Below, piece after piece: positions 9,861-18,911 of a stretch of DNA of 64,000 nt (positions within the stretch are counted from its first letter, which is position 1; each line of letters begins with the position of its first letter). The notes under the pieces are model-generated. The model had not been told where the DNA came from. It ran no database searches and was given only the letters and a program-made list of their open reading frames with translations. A program made the position numbers and the translations under genes. Source of the stretch: Spirochaetota bacterium (lineage in GTDB: Bacteria > Spirochaetota > UBA4802 > JAFGJZ01); NCBI GenBank assembly GCA_027858855.1, contig JAQIBV010000009.1, positions 62,001-126,000 of the forward strand. Reading direction: 5' to 3'.

Positions 9861-9911
9861 TTCAATTTGTTCTTATTCCCCGCCGAAGGCGGGGAATAAG
9901 AACAAATTGAA
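9861..9911. repeat. Perfect 24-bp-stem hairpin flanking the tandem repeat block (right)
   Basis: Arms 9861-9884 and 9888-9911 are perfect reverse complements around a GAA loop, with the core CCCCGCC/GGCGGGG and AT-rich outer ends. It lies about 100 bp before hisS. It could act as a terminator or as an RNA stability element; AT-rich ends on both sides would allow a weak bidirectional terminator, but the U-tract is interrupted. Confidence 0.88.
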
Positions 9912-10011
9912 AAATCAAATGAATAGATTTATTTTGACAAAACAGGGGGAGATATTACACTGTAATTAATTATATTCAGCCCTATTATGGCTCAAAACCA
10001 AGGATAATCAG

Positions 10012-11280
10012 ATGAATTTTACCAAACCACCGGGAGTGGAAGATATTTTTCCAGATAGAATCGATTTATGGAACTTTATTATTAAAACAGCAAAAGAAGT
10101 CTTTACCCAATACAACTTCAAAGAGGTAGTTTTGCCTGTTATGGAATTTACAGAGGTGTTTGCACGCGGTATTGGCGATGAGACAGATATTGTTTCAAAA
10201 GAGATGTTTACCTTCGAAGATCGCGGAGGTCGTAGCCTAACATTAAGACCGGAGGGTACAGCATCTTTGGTTCGTGCCTTTTGCGAAAATGGTAACTATA
10301 ACCGACTATCAAGTTCCAAATTTTTCTATTGCGGCCCTATGTTTCGTGCCGAGAAACCTCAGCGTGGTCGCCTGCGTCAGTTCAACCAATTCGGTGTGGA
10401 ATTTTTTGGGGACGATTCACCATTTAATGATTTTGAAATAATCTCTGCCATGGATACAGTTACCAAACGATTGGGTATCACTGATTATAAATTACTAATC
10501 AATTCTATCGGGCTGGATACTGAACGATCAGCATATATAGATGAACTAAAAAAATATTATGCAGCTCACCAGGACGATCTTTGCGACAACTGTAAACGTC
10601 GATTTGAAACAAACCCTCTAAGATTGCTCGATTGCAAGGAGGCGCAATGCGGTAAACTTAAAGAAGATGTTCCGCGAATTACCTCGTTTTTAGGTGAAGA
10701 GAGTCGTTCTCACTACTCTGAACTTAAGGCACTTCTGGAATCTGCAGGAATTGATTACACAGAAGACCATCTACTGGTTCGAGGGCTTGACTATTACAGT
10801 AAAACTACATTTGAATTTACCACTACAGAACTTGGTGGACAGAATACCTTCGCTGCGGGCGGTCGATACAATAACCTGGTGGAACTTTTCAGTGGCAAAC
10901 CAAAACCTGCAGTTGGTTTTGCCGCAGGAATAGAACGGCTCTACCTTATGCTTGAAGACAAATACCGCCCTGAATCATCGCTTGATATTTTTATTATACA
11001 CACAGGTTCAGAGGCACAGAAAAAGGCTCTTTTAACAGCCTATGAACTTCGTAAAAACGGTATCTCTGTCGATTATGACCCAACTGGAGGAAGTTTTAAG
11101 GCGCAGATGAAGAAATTGAATCGTGAACGCTGCCATTTTATGCTAATACTTTCAGAGGATGAGATATTAGGTAATTACGCTACATTAAGAAACGCTGAAA
11201 CACGAGAAGAAGTTAAAATTCAGTTTGACACCATGATAGAGAGTATCAAGGATATTCTTCAATTAAACAATAAGAAATAA
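10012..11280 (+). CDS. hisS: Histidyl-tRNA synthetase
   Basis: A 422-residue class II aminoacyl-tRNA synthetase that charges tRNA-His. The histidine-binding motifs are present: LVRGLDYYSKTTFEF near 254-268 and AAGGRYNNLVELF with GFAAGIERL after it. Motif 2 reads FRAEKPQRGRLRQFNQF and motif 3 contains the GIER arginine. The C-terminal anticodon-binding domain follows. An AAGGATAA ribosome site lies just before the ATG. The unknown 637-residue protein gene follows 38 bp downstream and is probably co-transcribed. Confidence 0.97.
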   Translation: MNFTKPPGVEDIFPDRIDLWNFIIKTAKEVFTQYNFKEVVLPVMEFTEVFARGIGDETDIVSKEMFTFEDRGGRSLTLRPEGTASLVRAFCENGNYNRLSSSKFFYCGPMFRAEKPQRGRLRQFNQFGVEFFGDDSPFNDFEIISAMDTVTKRLGITDYKLLINSIGLDTERSAYIDELKKYYAAHQDDLCDNCKRRFETNPLRLLDCKEAQCGKLKEDVPRITSFLGEESRSHYSELKALLESAGIDYTEDHLLVRGLDYYSKTTFEFTTTELGGQNTFAAGGRYNNLVELFSGKPKPAVGFAAGIERLYLMLEDKYRPESSLDIFIIHTGSEAQKKALLTAYELRKNGISVDYDPTGGSFKAQMKKLNRERCHFMLILSEDEILGNYATLRNAETREEVKIQFDTMIESIKDILQLNNKK

Positions 11281-11318
11281 AGTAATATCAGACGTTAACG
11301 GACAATATAAGGATAATT

Positions 11319-13232
11319 ATGAAGACATCTCTTTCTAAAATAATGGAATCTTATCCTTTTTTAGATGAATCGGTAGCCAAAGAAGCCTACATTTTTGATG
11401 TACTTAATGAAATTGTCTCTGTTCAAAAGGGTGTCGAGAAGGGTCAATCAAAATACTTTGCAACAAAAGAGCATATGTATAAGTCACGTTCTATCAGAGT
11501 ACCCTTTACCCCATTAAGAGATAAAAACATTCTTTTCCTTCTTGAACTGCTAACTTCACGCTATCCGGAATACATAAGCACTATTATTCATTTCGAAGTA
11601 TCGGTTGATGAAAAAACCAAAAAATTGCATGTTAAAGAGATAGAGGAGTTCTGCTATTCACTTGCTGGCGAAGAGATTGAGCGCCTTAAGAAATTGCGAG
11701 ATGCAGAATCACGCGCTTCGATATCTGAACTGGTAGCCAAATTTAGAGTATTTAACCTATCACGTCTTATGAATGAGGTATGCAGTAAGAAAGATTTTAA
11801 CCGTGTTCTGCAACAATTAACAAATAATGATATATTTACCTACAAGAGTGTCGAAGTTAAGAACAACAAGTTTTCTCCGATTATGGAGCTCTGTTTTCAC
11901 AAAAAAAATTATGCTGCAGTAAAAGGTTCGCTGAATTTGCAGGTCTTCAAAAATATCATGGCCAATTATCAGGATATGATAAACCCACGTTTACGAAATT
12001 ATGGGATTATGAATGCAGAATTTTCCGATTATAAGGAAAACAAAATTGATTACATTTTGCACATAATGCTTGAAGACTTAAAATCAACCCTAACACCCAA
12101 AGATGGAGTAGCAGTTTCTAACTTTAAATCTCTTCGGGACTGTATTATCAGAGTCGAAAATGCTCTGGATCCAGTTAAGGTGTATAACAATGAAATCCTG
12201 GTACATATACGAAAAAACAGAATCTGTACTGCATCTGATATTGCAGCTTCCATTCTCGCAATTGATGAATCGATTGTTCGTTCTTGGGCTACAGAAGAAC
12301 AGCTAAAAAAAGAGAAAATTCAGACATTTAAGGATGCATCCGGTGCTGTCTTTTATACTTACTGCCCTGTAATTGTTCAGGAGTTCAAAAACTATTATAA
12401 CCTGATTCGTTACGACCAGGAGAAATTTGAACAACTATCGCCTACCCTTCAAAGAACAATCTCTACGAAACTTCAGGGGATATCTGAAATTGCATCACGT
12501 ATATCAGCACAGGGTGACGCAGTTTCTATTTTGAAAATACCAAAAGATGAAATTGAAACATTTTTAGAGTTGATTGAAGAGTATCAATCATGGCTAAAAC
12601 AAAAAGAACTGCGTAAAGAGTTCTCGACAGTTGAGTTAAGAGGAAGCACCAGAAACAGCTCGGTTTTTGGGGCACTTATCAATGCCATTAAATCAATTTT
12701 TGGTATTTTTTCAAGAGACGACAGTGGGAGCGAAGAAAAGAGTGGAGAATATGCTTCGACATCATCAGGCACTGTTTCAAGACCGAAACAACTTACACGT
12801 GAAGCAAAAACTGTATATGCCCAGACTCAATCAAGAAAGGGGCCAATACTCGCATTATCCGAGTTTATTGAATTAAGCAAAGAAAACGACAAGCTGATAG
12901 ACCAGATCATCAATGACATGCGCAATAATAACCTTAAGATTATTATGCCAGTATACAATGCCCGGAAGGTTTTATACCCAAAACGAAGTTCAAAACTTCT
13001 TATTCCTGACATAGAGTATTTACTAATAGATCCGTCGGCAATAAAAACTTCGGAGTCCATAACCAAATACGTAGATTCACTTGTTGGCTATAAGCTGAAA
13101 GACGATATTATCTCGGGTTCAATTCTTATCCATATTGAGAAGTATCTTCGAAACATTCATCGACAACAGAGAGCAAAGCTGCGAACCAAAAGAGCCCAGC
13201 ATCAGCATCTTAAAAACAAAAGCCATAAATAA
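11319..13232 (+). CDS. Large soluble protein of unknown function
   Basis: A 637-residue protein with no signal peptide and no clear membrane segment. It is mostly alpha-helical, with a charged middle, a Ser-rich low-complexity stretch around residues 470-500 (near RDDSGSEEKSGEYAS) and a very basic C-terminus (KLRTKRAQHQ). I do not recognise a domain. It follows hisS by 38 bp with its own AAGGATAATT ribosome site, so the two are probably one operon. The basic tail would suit RNA or membrane contact, but that is only inference. Confidence 0.8.
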   Translation: MKTSLSKIMESYPFLDESVAKEAYIFDVLNEIVSVQKGVEKGQSKYFATKEHMYKSRSIRVPFTPLRDKNILFLLELLTSRYPEYISTIIHFEVSVDEKTKKLHVKEIEEFCYSLAGEEIERLKKLRDAESRASISELVAKFRVFNLSRLMNEVCSKKDFNRVLQQLTNNDIFTYKSVEVKNNKFSPIMELCFHKKNYAAVKGSLNLQVFKNIMANYQDMINPRLRNYGIMNAEFSDYKENKIDYILHIMLEDLKSTLTPKDGVAVSNFKSLRDCIIRVENALDPVKVYNNEILVHIRKNRICTASDIAASILAIDESIVRSWATEEQLKKEKIQTFKDASGAVFYTYCPVIVQEFKNYYNLIRYDQEKFEQLSPTLQRTISTKLQGISEIASRISAQGDAVSILKIPKDEIETFLELIEEYQSWLKQKELRKEFSTVELRGSTRNSSVFGALINAIKSIFGIFSRDDSGSEEKSGEYASTSSGTVSRPKQLTREAKTVYAQTQSRKGPILALSEFIELSKENDKLIDQIINDMRNNNLKIIMPVYNARKVLYPKRSSKLLIPDIEYLLIDPSAIKTSESITKYVDSLVGYKLKDDIISGSILIHIEKYLRNIHRQQRAKLRTKRAQHQHLKNKSHK

Positions 13233-13237
13233 AAAAA

Positions 13238-13264
13238 GGGGACTATATTAGAAAACCAGTCCCC
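13238..13264. terminator. Intrinsic terminator between convergent genes
   Basis: A GGGGACT/AGTCCCC stem (13238-13244 and 13258-13264) with a 13-base loop. Read on the minus strand the stem is followed by TTTTTTT, a good terminator for the FmdB-like gene. On the plus strand the tail CCTCTCTTG is weak, so termination of the 637-residue protein gene may be partial. Confidence 0.8.
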
Positions 13265-13297
13265 CTCTCTTGATAACTTCTTAACCAAAGAATTTTA

Positions 13298-13561
13298 TCA
13301 GGCCTTTGGACACTCTCCACCGGCTGCACACGAACATGGTGTAGTAGCATCACTTTTTTTAGCTGGTTCGTTATCCTTACCAGATTTATAATCATTCACA
13401 TAAAACCCTGAGCCCTTAAAAATGATACCTGCTCCTGCTCCAATCAATCTTTTGACCTCGCCTCCGCACTTTTCACATTCGGATACCGGCTCTGCACTCA
13501 TTGAATGAAATGTTTCAAAGGTGTAACCGCACTCAAGACATTTGTAGTCATATGTTGGCAT
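13298..13561 (-). CDS. FmdB-family zinc-ribbon protein
   Basis: An 87-residue protein whose first 55 residues are the FmdB/CxxC_CxxC_SSSS zinc ribbon: PTYDYKCLECGYTFE, then CEKCGGEVKRLIG. The four Cys form the likely Zn site. The tail is low-complexity and ends with a further Cys cluster (CSCAAGGECP). The family is annotated as putative regulatory proteins after FmdB of methylotrophs, but its molecular role is poorly defined. Confidence 0.88.
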   Translation of the reverse strand: MPTYDYKCLECGYTFETFHSMSAEPVSECEKCGGEVKRLIGAGAGIIFKGSGFYVNDYKSGKDNEPAKKSDATTPCSCAAGGECPKA

Positions 13562-13695
13562 TCAAGAACCTCTTAACGTCTATATTTTAAAGATCAGACA
13601 GATCATAGAAAAGCAAACCGGTATTATGTCAAGAATTTATGATAAACCCAGATTTATTATTTTCTTTGCAGAAATTATCAATCTGAGACTTCACT

Positions 13696-13714
13696 TCTCC
13701 GCCAGAGGCGGAGA
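13696..13714. repeat. Short GC-rich hairpin of the same design as the 9.5-9.9 kb palindromes
   Basis: TCTCCGCC and GGCGGAGA (13696-13703 and 13707-13714) pair around an AGA loop, just downstream of the TolC-like gene on the minus strand. It has the same CCGCC-NNN-GGCGG plan as the hairpins at 9522-9556 and 9861-9911. There is no U-run after it on the minus strand. Confidence 0.6.
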
Positions 13715-13726
13715 GAGTAAAAATAC

Positions 13727-15274
13727 CTATCTTGTATTCATAAGATACGAATTGATATCTATTCCATACTTCTCAAAAATAGAATTTGTAGCTATGTCGA
13801 GCTGAACGAGTGCAATATTATATCCTATTAAGGCCTGTAACTCGTTCTGCTGACTATCAATGTAAGCATCAAGACCATTCTTTACAGTTTCTGCTGTAAA
13901 TCGACCTCTGCGCAAATTAGCCTGCATTTTATTATAATAGACTCCAAACTGAATTCGAACATATTTTGTTTTCTGATACACAGCAAAGCTTGTCTTTACG
14001 TTATCCACCTTGCTTTTAATATCATCCTTAATTTCACGTTCACTCTTTTGAATACCCAGTTCTGCCTGACGCATTTTAAATTCAGCATCTCTAATACTGA
14101 TTTTTTGACTGGGATTTGACAAGGGATAGGTAAGACGGGCACGAACATCATAGGCGTTGCCCTCTAATGATAAAGCATCACCCGTAGCTTCACCAAAACC
14201 TTCACGAGATCCATATGATCGCAGAGTGCCGGAAACAGCAAGCTCTGGTAGTGCTTCGTTTTCATATAAACCGACTTCAAGTCGGGCACTTTTTAACTGT
14301 AGTTGCGCTGTTTTATAATCAGAACGACGGGCAAGTGCAGTATTTATTAGAGCACTTTCATCAAGATCTGGTAGCGCTTTTATCAACTGAACCGTTTCAC
14401 CAATTTCGACTTCATCATCTAGATTGAGAAGAGTTCGTATTTTCCGACGACTGGCTTCAAGATTATAGCGGGTATTGTCCAGAGCAATCTGTGCACCAGA
14501 GACCAAAGCATTATAGTAATTCTGTTCAAAACTTTCAGACAGACCTAAACGAACATTTTCATTAACGATTGCACGAACTTTGCGGGTCTCGGTCAGTTTT
14601 TTGCGGGCATTAGAGTAGGACTCCTTTGCTAAAGCAAGTTGCCAAATATCAATAATCAGACCCGCTGAAACAGCAGAAATCTGATATTTTAGCATTTCAC
14701 GCTGCATATCTGCACCGTTTCTCATAATTGCAAGCTGTTTGCGATCATTTACACCAAAACCGTTTTTGAGTAACTGCTGTTCTACAGATACAAACAGAGC
14801 TGGAGTATGGGTTGCCCCTCCACCCGGCATTAACTCGACAGGGCCGGCTCCGAAATCTACAACAACAGGGTCTTTTGACAGGTCGGTATACTCGTTGGCC
14901 ACCCCACCGGTTACAGTTGTACCGCTTGAAAATGCCTTAACAAGAGCAACCTGTGTATCCCAAACCTTTTTCTCGCTACCAGTCGAGGCCTCAATGTTAG
15001 AAGGATATGTTGTTACACCATACCCCGTTTCTGCGTTTATATATGCCGCATATTTTTGTTGAAACTTCTCATAGTTGGAATCCGCCATTGATGCGTCATA
15101 CCGCTGAGATTGCAGATCAAAGTTCCTCTCAAGAAGTATCTGGAGCATCTCAGCCATACCAACTTTCTTACCATCGATGGTGAAATAACTTTCAGAACTC
15201 ACCCCTTTCGTGGCAGCTATTGAAACAGCAGAAAAACAGAATATTAGTGTAAGTATAGTAAATAATTTTTTCAT
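13727..15274 (-). CDS. TolC-like outer-membrane channel protein
   Basis: A 515-residue outer-membrane efflux protein (OEP family). It has a signal peptide of about 20 residues (MKKLFTILTLIFCFSAVSIA) and two repeats of long coiled-coil helices with short beta segments, as in TolC. The family spans the outer membrane and periplasm as a trimer and works with an inner-membrane pump or secretion system. No adaptor or pump gene is adjacent; the gene follows the caspase-barrel gene on the same strand after a 139-bp gap. AGGAG precedes the ATG. Confidence 0.9.
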   Translation of the reverse strand: MKKLFTILTLIFCFSAVSIAATKGVSSESYFTIDGKKVGMAEMLQILLERNFDLQSQRYDASMADSNYEKFQQKYAAYINAETGYGVTTYPSNIEASTGSEKKVWDTQVALVKAFSSGTTVTGGVANEYTDLSKDPVVVDFGAGPVELMPGGGATHTPALFVSVEQQLLKNGFGVNDRKQLAIMRNGADMQREMLKYQISAVSAGLIIDIWQLALAKESYSNARKKLTETRKVRAIVNENVRLGLSESFEQNYYNALVSGAQIALDNTRYNLEASRRKIRTLLNLDDEVEIGETVQLIKALPDLDESALINTALARRSDYKTAQLQLKSARLEVGLYENEALPELAVSGTLRSYGSREGFGEATGDALSLEGNAYDVRARLTYPLSNPSQKISIRDAEFKMRQAELGIQKSEREIKDDIKSKVDNVKTSFAVYQKTKYVRIQFGVYYNKMQANLRRGRFTAETVKNGLDAYIDSQQNELQALIGYNIALVQLDIATNSIFEKYGIDINSYLMNTR

Positions 15275-15413
15275 TCATGAACTCCTATATAGAAATCAAG
15301 ATAATCTCAAAAGATAATAAAGGCTTCAAAAGATTAGTTGCGATGTTTATTTTAATGAGGATATAGTCAATAAATATTTTAATAGACAGTTAACTTGTAA
15401 ATCAACACATATC

Positions 15414-17081
15414 TTAAAACCAGCCGAACTGAACAAAGAGATTGATCGAGAGATTATTAAACTCATCCGGTCTGAGATAGGCAACATCAATATCAGAAAA
15501 ATAGTTATATCCGACACCTGCCCCAACACGAAGAAAACGGGTAACATTTACATTTACATTAAAGAAGGGATGTAGAGCAAAGAAACCCGAAGAGTTACTA
15601 TAATCCTCGGTATCATCATCCATGTTTTTAGTCAAGGTGCACGAACCACCGCCCCCGATTAATCCGACTGAATAGGTCACTATATCTTTTGGATTAAAAT
15701 AATACTGGAAATAAAATCCACCATAGCCCAAAGCCAGATACTGATCTTCCTGTTCATTATAATTATCTGTATAATCACCTAGTTTCAGTGGATTAACAAG
15801 CCCGAATCCTCCACCGCCAAGTACAAATTTGTTATTAATTATTACTCCACCGGCTCCACCTACAAAGCTGGCATTCGAATCAGAAAAGGGAAGCATGTAA
15901 TACATCGGTCCTAGCATACCGGATATACGGAATGTACCTTTTTCTAATAGATAATCACCAGTATCTCCGTCATCGCCGAAAAGTTTCTCCATTTTTCCAA
16001 GTATTTTATCCGAAAACACCTCTTCCGCTTTTCCCCGCCAACGGGTTTTCTCCTTAACACCTCCTGAAAAGTCAGAAGATTGAAGGTTATATGATGCACC
16101 ATCTTTGATAGAAATTGATGCTTCTGATACACTGTTATTATAATGATTATTAACTACGGTATACTTACCCGCAGAAACTGCGATTGAAAATTCTTCTCCA
16201 TACGATTTATTGAATTCGGCTACAATATTATTTGAGTCATCGCGAACAAAAAGCCGTCCCTCAAGCTCCTTACTTATAACCAATTTGGAGGAAGAACTAT
16301 TTATATCTGTTAAAACCACATCTCCTGTACCAATCATCTCAATATGATAATTCGGATGTTGCGGTCCACCTGTAGTCTTTTGTGTTCTGGCAAGAGTAGA
16401 ATTATAGGCAAACTGATATACCTCATTCAGTGTGATTTTGCGATCCTGACTCACATCAGCAGCCCCCCTCATTCCTGTTAATACATAATGCGTAAAAAAG
16501 GAACCACGAATTGAATCTGACTCCTGAGATGCTTCGTCAGCAGAACTCGATGTCATGAATGCATTACCCTTCATATCGTATGAATTATCGACAAAAAAAG
16601 CGGGCTTCATTGTTCCACCCTTGGTTCGTGTAAAAGCACCGGATGAGCAGGAATCGAGTATAACTATTCGGACATCAACATCAAATGATTTTATATTTTT
16701 TTTGAGTTCTGTATACAGCACCTTATCATTCCCTAACAAAATTCCGGTCTGATCGGAGTGTCCCGAATAATAGAAAAAAACCTCAGTCTTCCGATATCGG
16801 TTTTTTTCTCTGTTAATTTTTTGAACAAGCCGTCCAAGCGAGGAATAATAATTACGTGGGTCAGGATTATAAAGTACAAAAACATCCTCATCATTTATTC
16901 CACCAATGGATGTCATAACGGAACGGAATGATGCAGCATCAGAAACCGCATACTTCAAAAGCACACGGTCATTGCCTCCATTATTCGCACCTATTATAAA
17001 GGCATACCTCTTGGTTGTAGAGGCAAACATTTGTGATTGAATAGAAAATAATAGCAAAACAAAGAAAAAAATTCTCTTCAT
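15414..17081 (-). CDS. Secreted caspase-like protease with C-terminal outer-membrane beta-barrel
   Basis: A 555-residue protein. Residues 1-20 are a signal peptide. Residues about 24-260 are a peptidase C14 (caspase/metacaspase) domain with the catalytic dyad visible: H108 in YYSGHSD and C145 in ILDSCSSGAF. A middle region (about 265-345) has beta-sandwich-like sequence. From about 385 to the end there are alternating amphipathic strands with Gly and aromatics, ending in FVQFGWF, the form of an outer-membrane beta-barrel with a C-terminal Phe. The protease part would therefore be tethered at the outer membrane. It lies 3 bp after the anti-sigma-like gene in the sigma factor operon. The substrate is unknown. 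Confidence 0.88.
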   Translation of the reverse strand: MKRIFFFVLLLFSIQSQMFASTTKRYAFIIGANNGGNDRVLLKYAVSDAASFRSVMTSIGGINDEDVFVLYNPDPRNYYSSLGRLVQKINREKNRYRKTEVFFYYSGHSDQTGILLGNDKVLYTELKKNIKSFDVDVRIVILDSCSSGAFTRTKGGTMKPAFFVDNSYDMKGNAFMTSSSADEASQESDSIRGSFFTHYVLTGMRGAADVSQDRKITLNEVYQFAYNSTLARTQKTTGGPQHPNYHIEMIGTGDVVLTDINSSSSKLVISKELEGRLFVRDDSNNIVAEFNKSYGEEFSIAVSAGKYTVVNNHYNNSVSEASISIKDGASYNLQSSDFSGGVKEKTRWRGKAEEVFSDKILGKMEKLFGDDGDTGDYLLEKGTFRISGMLGPMYYMLPFSDSNASFVGGAGGVIINNKFVLGGGGFGLVNPLKLGDYTDNYNEQEDQYLALGYGGFYFQYYFNPKDIVTYSVGLIGGGGSCTLTKNMDDDTEDYSNSSGFFALHPFFNVNVNVTRFLRVGAGVGYNYFSDIDVAYLRPDEFNNLSINLFVQFGWF

Positions 17082-17084
17082 TTT

Positions 17085-17897
17085 TTACTCCTTGTAAAGG
17101 ATGAAGGACTTGAACTGAATATTGAAGTCATCGACATATGGTTCACTTTCAGGATTATTACCAGAAGTTTCCTGAAGTCTATTTTCAATGGATTTAATCT
17201 GAAACGGCTTTTTCGAAATAAACAAATAGAACTTTTCAAAATAGGGAGCATCATCCAGTACGTATGAATTGTCAAGCGTGACTCGTTTACCCTTTTCAAT
17301 TGAACGTGATACATTACTATCAATTGGAAAATGGCGGGTTATTGTTCCGTTTCCATCAATCGAAAGAATAGCCCCAAAAGTACTGGTGTCATTCTGATAT
17401 GCTATCTGCAAATGGTCGCCCGGCTTAACGACAGATCTGTTAGTGAGCACGATGACTCCAGTCTCACTCTTTTTATAGATATTTAGAGACGCACTTCCTT
17501 TGATACGTGTTACTTCACTATTTTCACCCAAATTTTGTAAGGTCTGTCGCGAATCACGTGGCATAAACATGAAAAGAGCCATGACTATGGCAAGTGCGGA
17601 ACTAAAAGACAGAACGGTTTTGAAATTAAAAAACTGTGAAAAAAGAGATAAATGTCGCTTTGATATTAATGCCTTTTTAACATTTGAATCTTCTGCAGCT
17701 TTTTCTATCTGCTTTACCCGTAAGGCAACAGGATTTGCTGAAAAGAAATCATGATTTGATTCTTCAATTTTTAAAAGTCGAAGACGAGTTTGAACATCAG
17801 ATTCAATAATATTTTTCAGATTATTATATGTTTCCTCAGGAAGTTCATGTAAAAGATACTGTTCCAGTGTTAAGTCGGTAATAAAATCGTTATCCAT
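17085..17897 (-). CDS. Anti-sigma-factor-like single-pass membrane protein
   Basis: A 270-residue protein. The cytoplasmic N-terminal part (residues 1-90) has an anti-sigma-like helical region (LEQYLLHELPEETYNNLKNI), then one membrane segment (about 93-113) and a periplasmic domain resembling the DUF4384-type domain found beside bacterial caspases (KPGDHLQIAY, DGNGTITRHFP). The ATG at 17897 has an AAGGAGGAG site and overlaps the end of the sigma gene by 8 bp, a sign of translational coupling. A longer reading frame from 17924 lacks such a site. Inferred role: holds the sigma factor inactive until an envelope signal arrives. I see no Cys/His zinc motif. Confidence 0.75.
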   Translation of the reverse strand: MDNDFITDLTLEQYLLHELPEETYNNLKNIIESDVQTRLRLLKIEESNHDFFSANPVALRVKQIEKAAEDSNVKKALISKRHLSLFSQFFNFKTVLSFSSALAIVMALFMFMPRDSRQTLQNLGENSEVTRIKGSASLNIYKKSETGVIVLTNRSVVKPGDHLQIAYQNDTSTFGAILSIDGNGTITRHFPIDSNVSRSIEKGKRVTLDNSYVLDDAPYFEKFYLFISKKPFQIKSIENRLQETSGNNPESEPYVDDFNIQFKSFILYKE

Positions 17898-18408
17898 GAT
17901 ACTCCTCCTTGAAGGTCGCGGCAATCTGTTTAACCTTTGATAACCGCTTTCTTATACCTGAAACAGATAATCCGGTAACTTCTGATATCTGTTTCAGCTT
18001 CATTTTATCTATATAAAACATGACCGCTATTTCCCTCGTTCCCTCTTTTTCGTCCTCAAAAATAGTATCAAGGTATTCATCGGCAATAACTTTTGACTCG
18101 CCTTCATTATAACAGGCTATTGTATGTAAAACATCCTCTACTTCGGTCGGGCTAACGCGTTTTTCCGACTTGATAATATTCAGGCAGATATTTGTTGCGA
18201 TGGTATAAAGAAGGCTGGATGGATACTTATGCTTAAGGCTCCCTTTATACCGTAACACCTTAACAAAGACATCCTGCATCGCATCCGACGCCCTGTCCTC
18301 GTCTTTTAGAATCGACAAACAGCGGCGAAACACCATCGGCCCGTATTTTATATAATATTCCTCGACATTAATATCCATTTGCAAACCCGATTTTCCTAAT
18401 TGGCGCAT
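17890..18408 (-). CDS. ECF-type RNA polymerase sigma factor
   Basis: A sigma-70-family extracytoplasmic-function sigma factor of about 172 residues. Region 2 covers YYIKYGPMVFRRCLSILKDE and DAMQDVFVKVL; region 4 contains a helix-turn-helix at KLKQISEVTGLSVSGIRKRL near the C-terminus. The ATG at 18408 has a weak AGGG site; a GTG at 18414 and an ATG at 18378 (MDINVEEYY, the usual family start) are alternatives. It heads the operon sigma - anti-sigma - caspase-barrel, so it probably controls that protease and itself. Confidence 0.88.
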   Translation of the reverse strand: MRQLGKSGLQMDINVEEYYIKYGPMVFRRCLSILKDEDRASDAMQDVFVKVLRYKGSLKHKYPSSLLYTIATNICLNIIKSEKRVSPTEVEDVLHTIACYNEGESKVIADEYLDTIFEDEKEGTREIAVMFYIDKMKLKQISEVTGLSVSGIRKRLSKVKQIAATFKEEYHG

Positions 18409-18911
18409 AAGCACCCTGATTTTAAAACCATCCGTTATTTATCAACAAAACGGAGGTTCCCAAAAAGGTCTGCGGTCAGGTTCTGGATGTCAATTCCTTT
18501 TGTATTTTTAGCTACTTATCACTTCCGAAAATCACCAATGAAGCTGCACCGGTTGATAACTTCTTGAATACATGCTTAGATTCAAATATTAAGTTTAATT
18601 ATCCAAAACATGGTTATTTCATAATTCCCAGTTATTAGTATAACAACATAGCAGCCAGTAGTGATACAATTTTGGTATGACTGATTTTAAAAAAAGCGGA
18701 ATTAATAATAAGGAACTTCGAAAAATTACCATGTTCCAGAAGGAACCTCGTTTAAGTGCCTATTCTAAAGGGATTTTTCGCAAGCTCCTTGTTGACAAGT
18801 TAATTATTAGAGATACCCAATATTTGATTGAATGGAATTTGTAAAACTGGAAAGACCTCAAAATCAGGGTTTTAAGGCACCCTGTAATTTTCGATAAATT
18901 ATAATAATCTG
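18409..18911. other. Non-genic region upstream of the sigma factor
   Basis: About 500 bp with no convincing gene. On the minus strand, GGAACC lies at 18460-18455, some 48 bases before the sigma start; GGAAC is the usual ECF -35 core, so it may be an autoregulated promoter. An inverted repeat TCCGTT/AACGGA spans 18431-18454. A 55-codon frame (18677-18844, plus) beginning MTDFKKSGINNK has no ribosome site or recognisable family and may be a remnant. Confidence 0.4.

Noticed and set aside
9934-9966. TTGACA-based promoter before hisS
   Set aside because: No -10 box at a proper spacing; the nearest candidate is 21 bases away.
18677-18844. A 55-codon gene
   Set aside because: No ribosome site, no recognised family; noted only as a possible remnant in the region entry.
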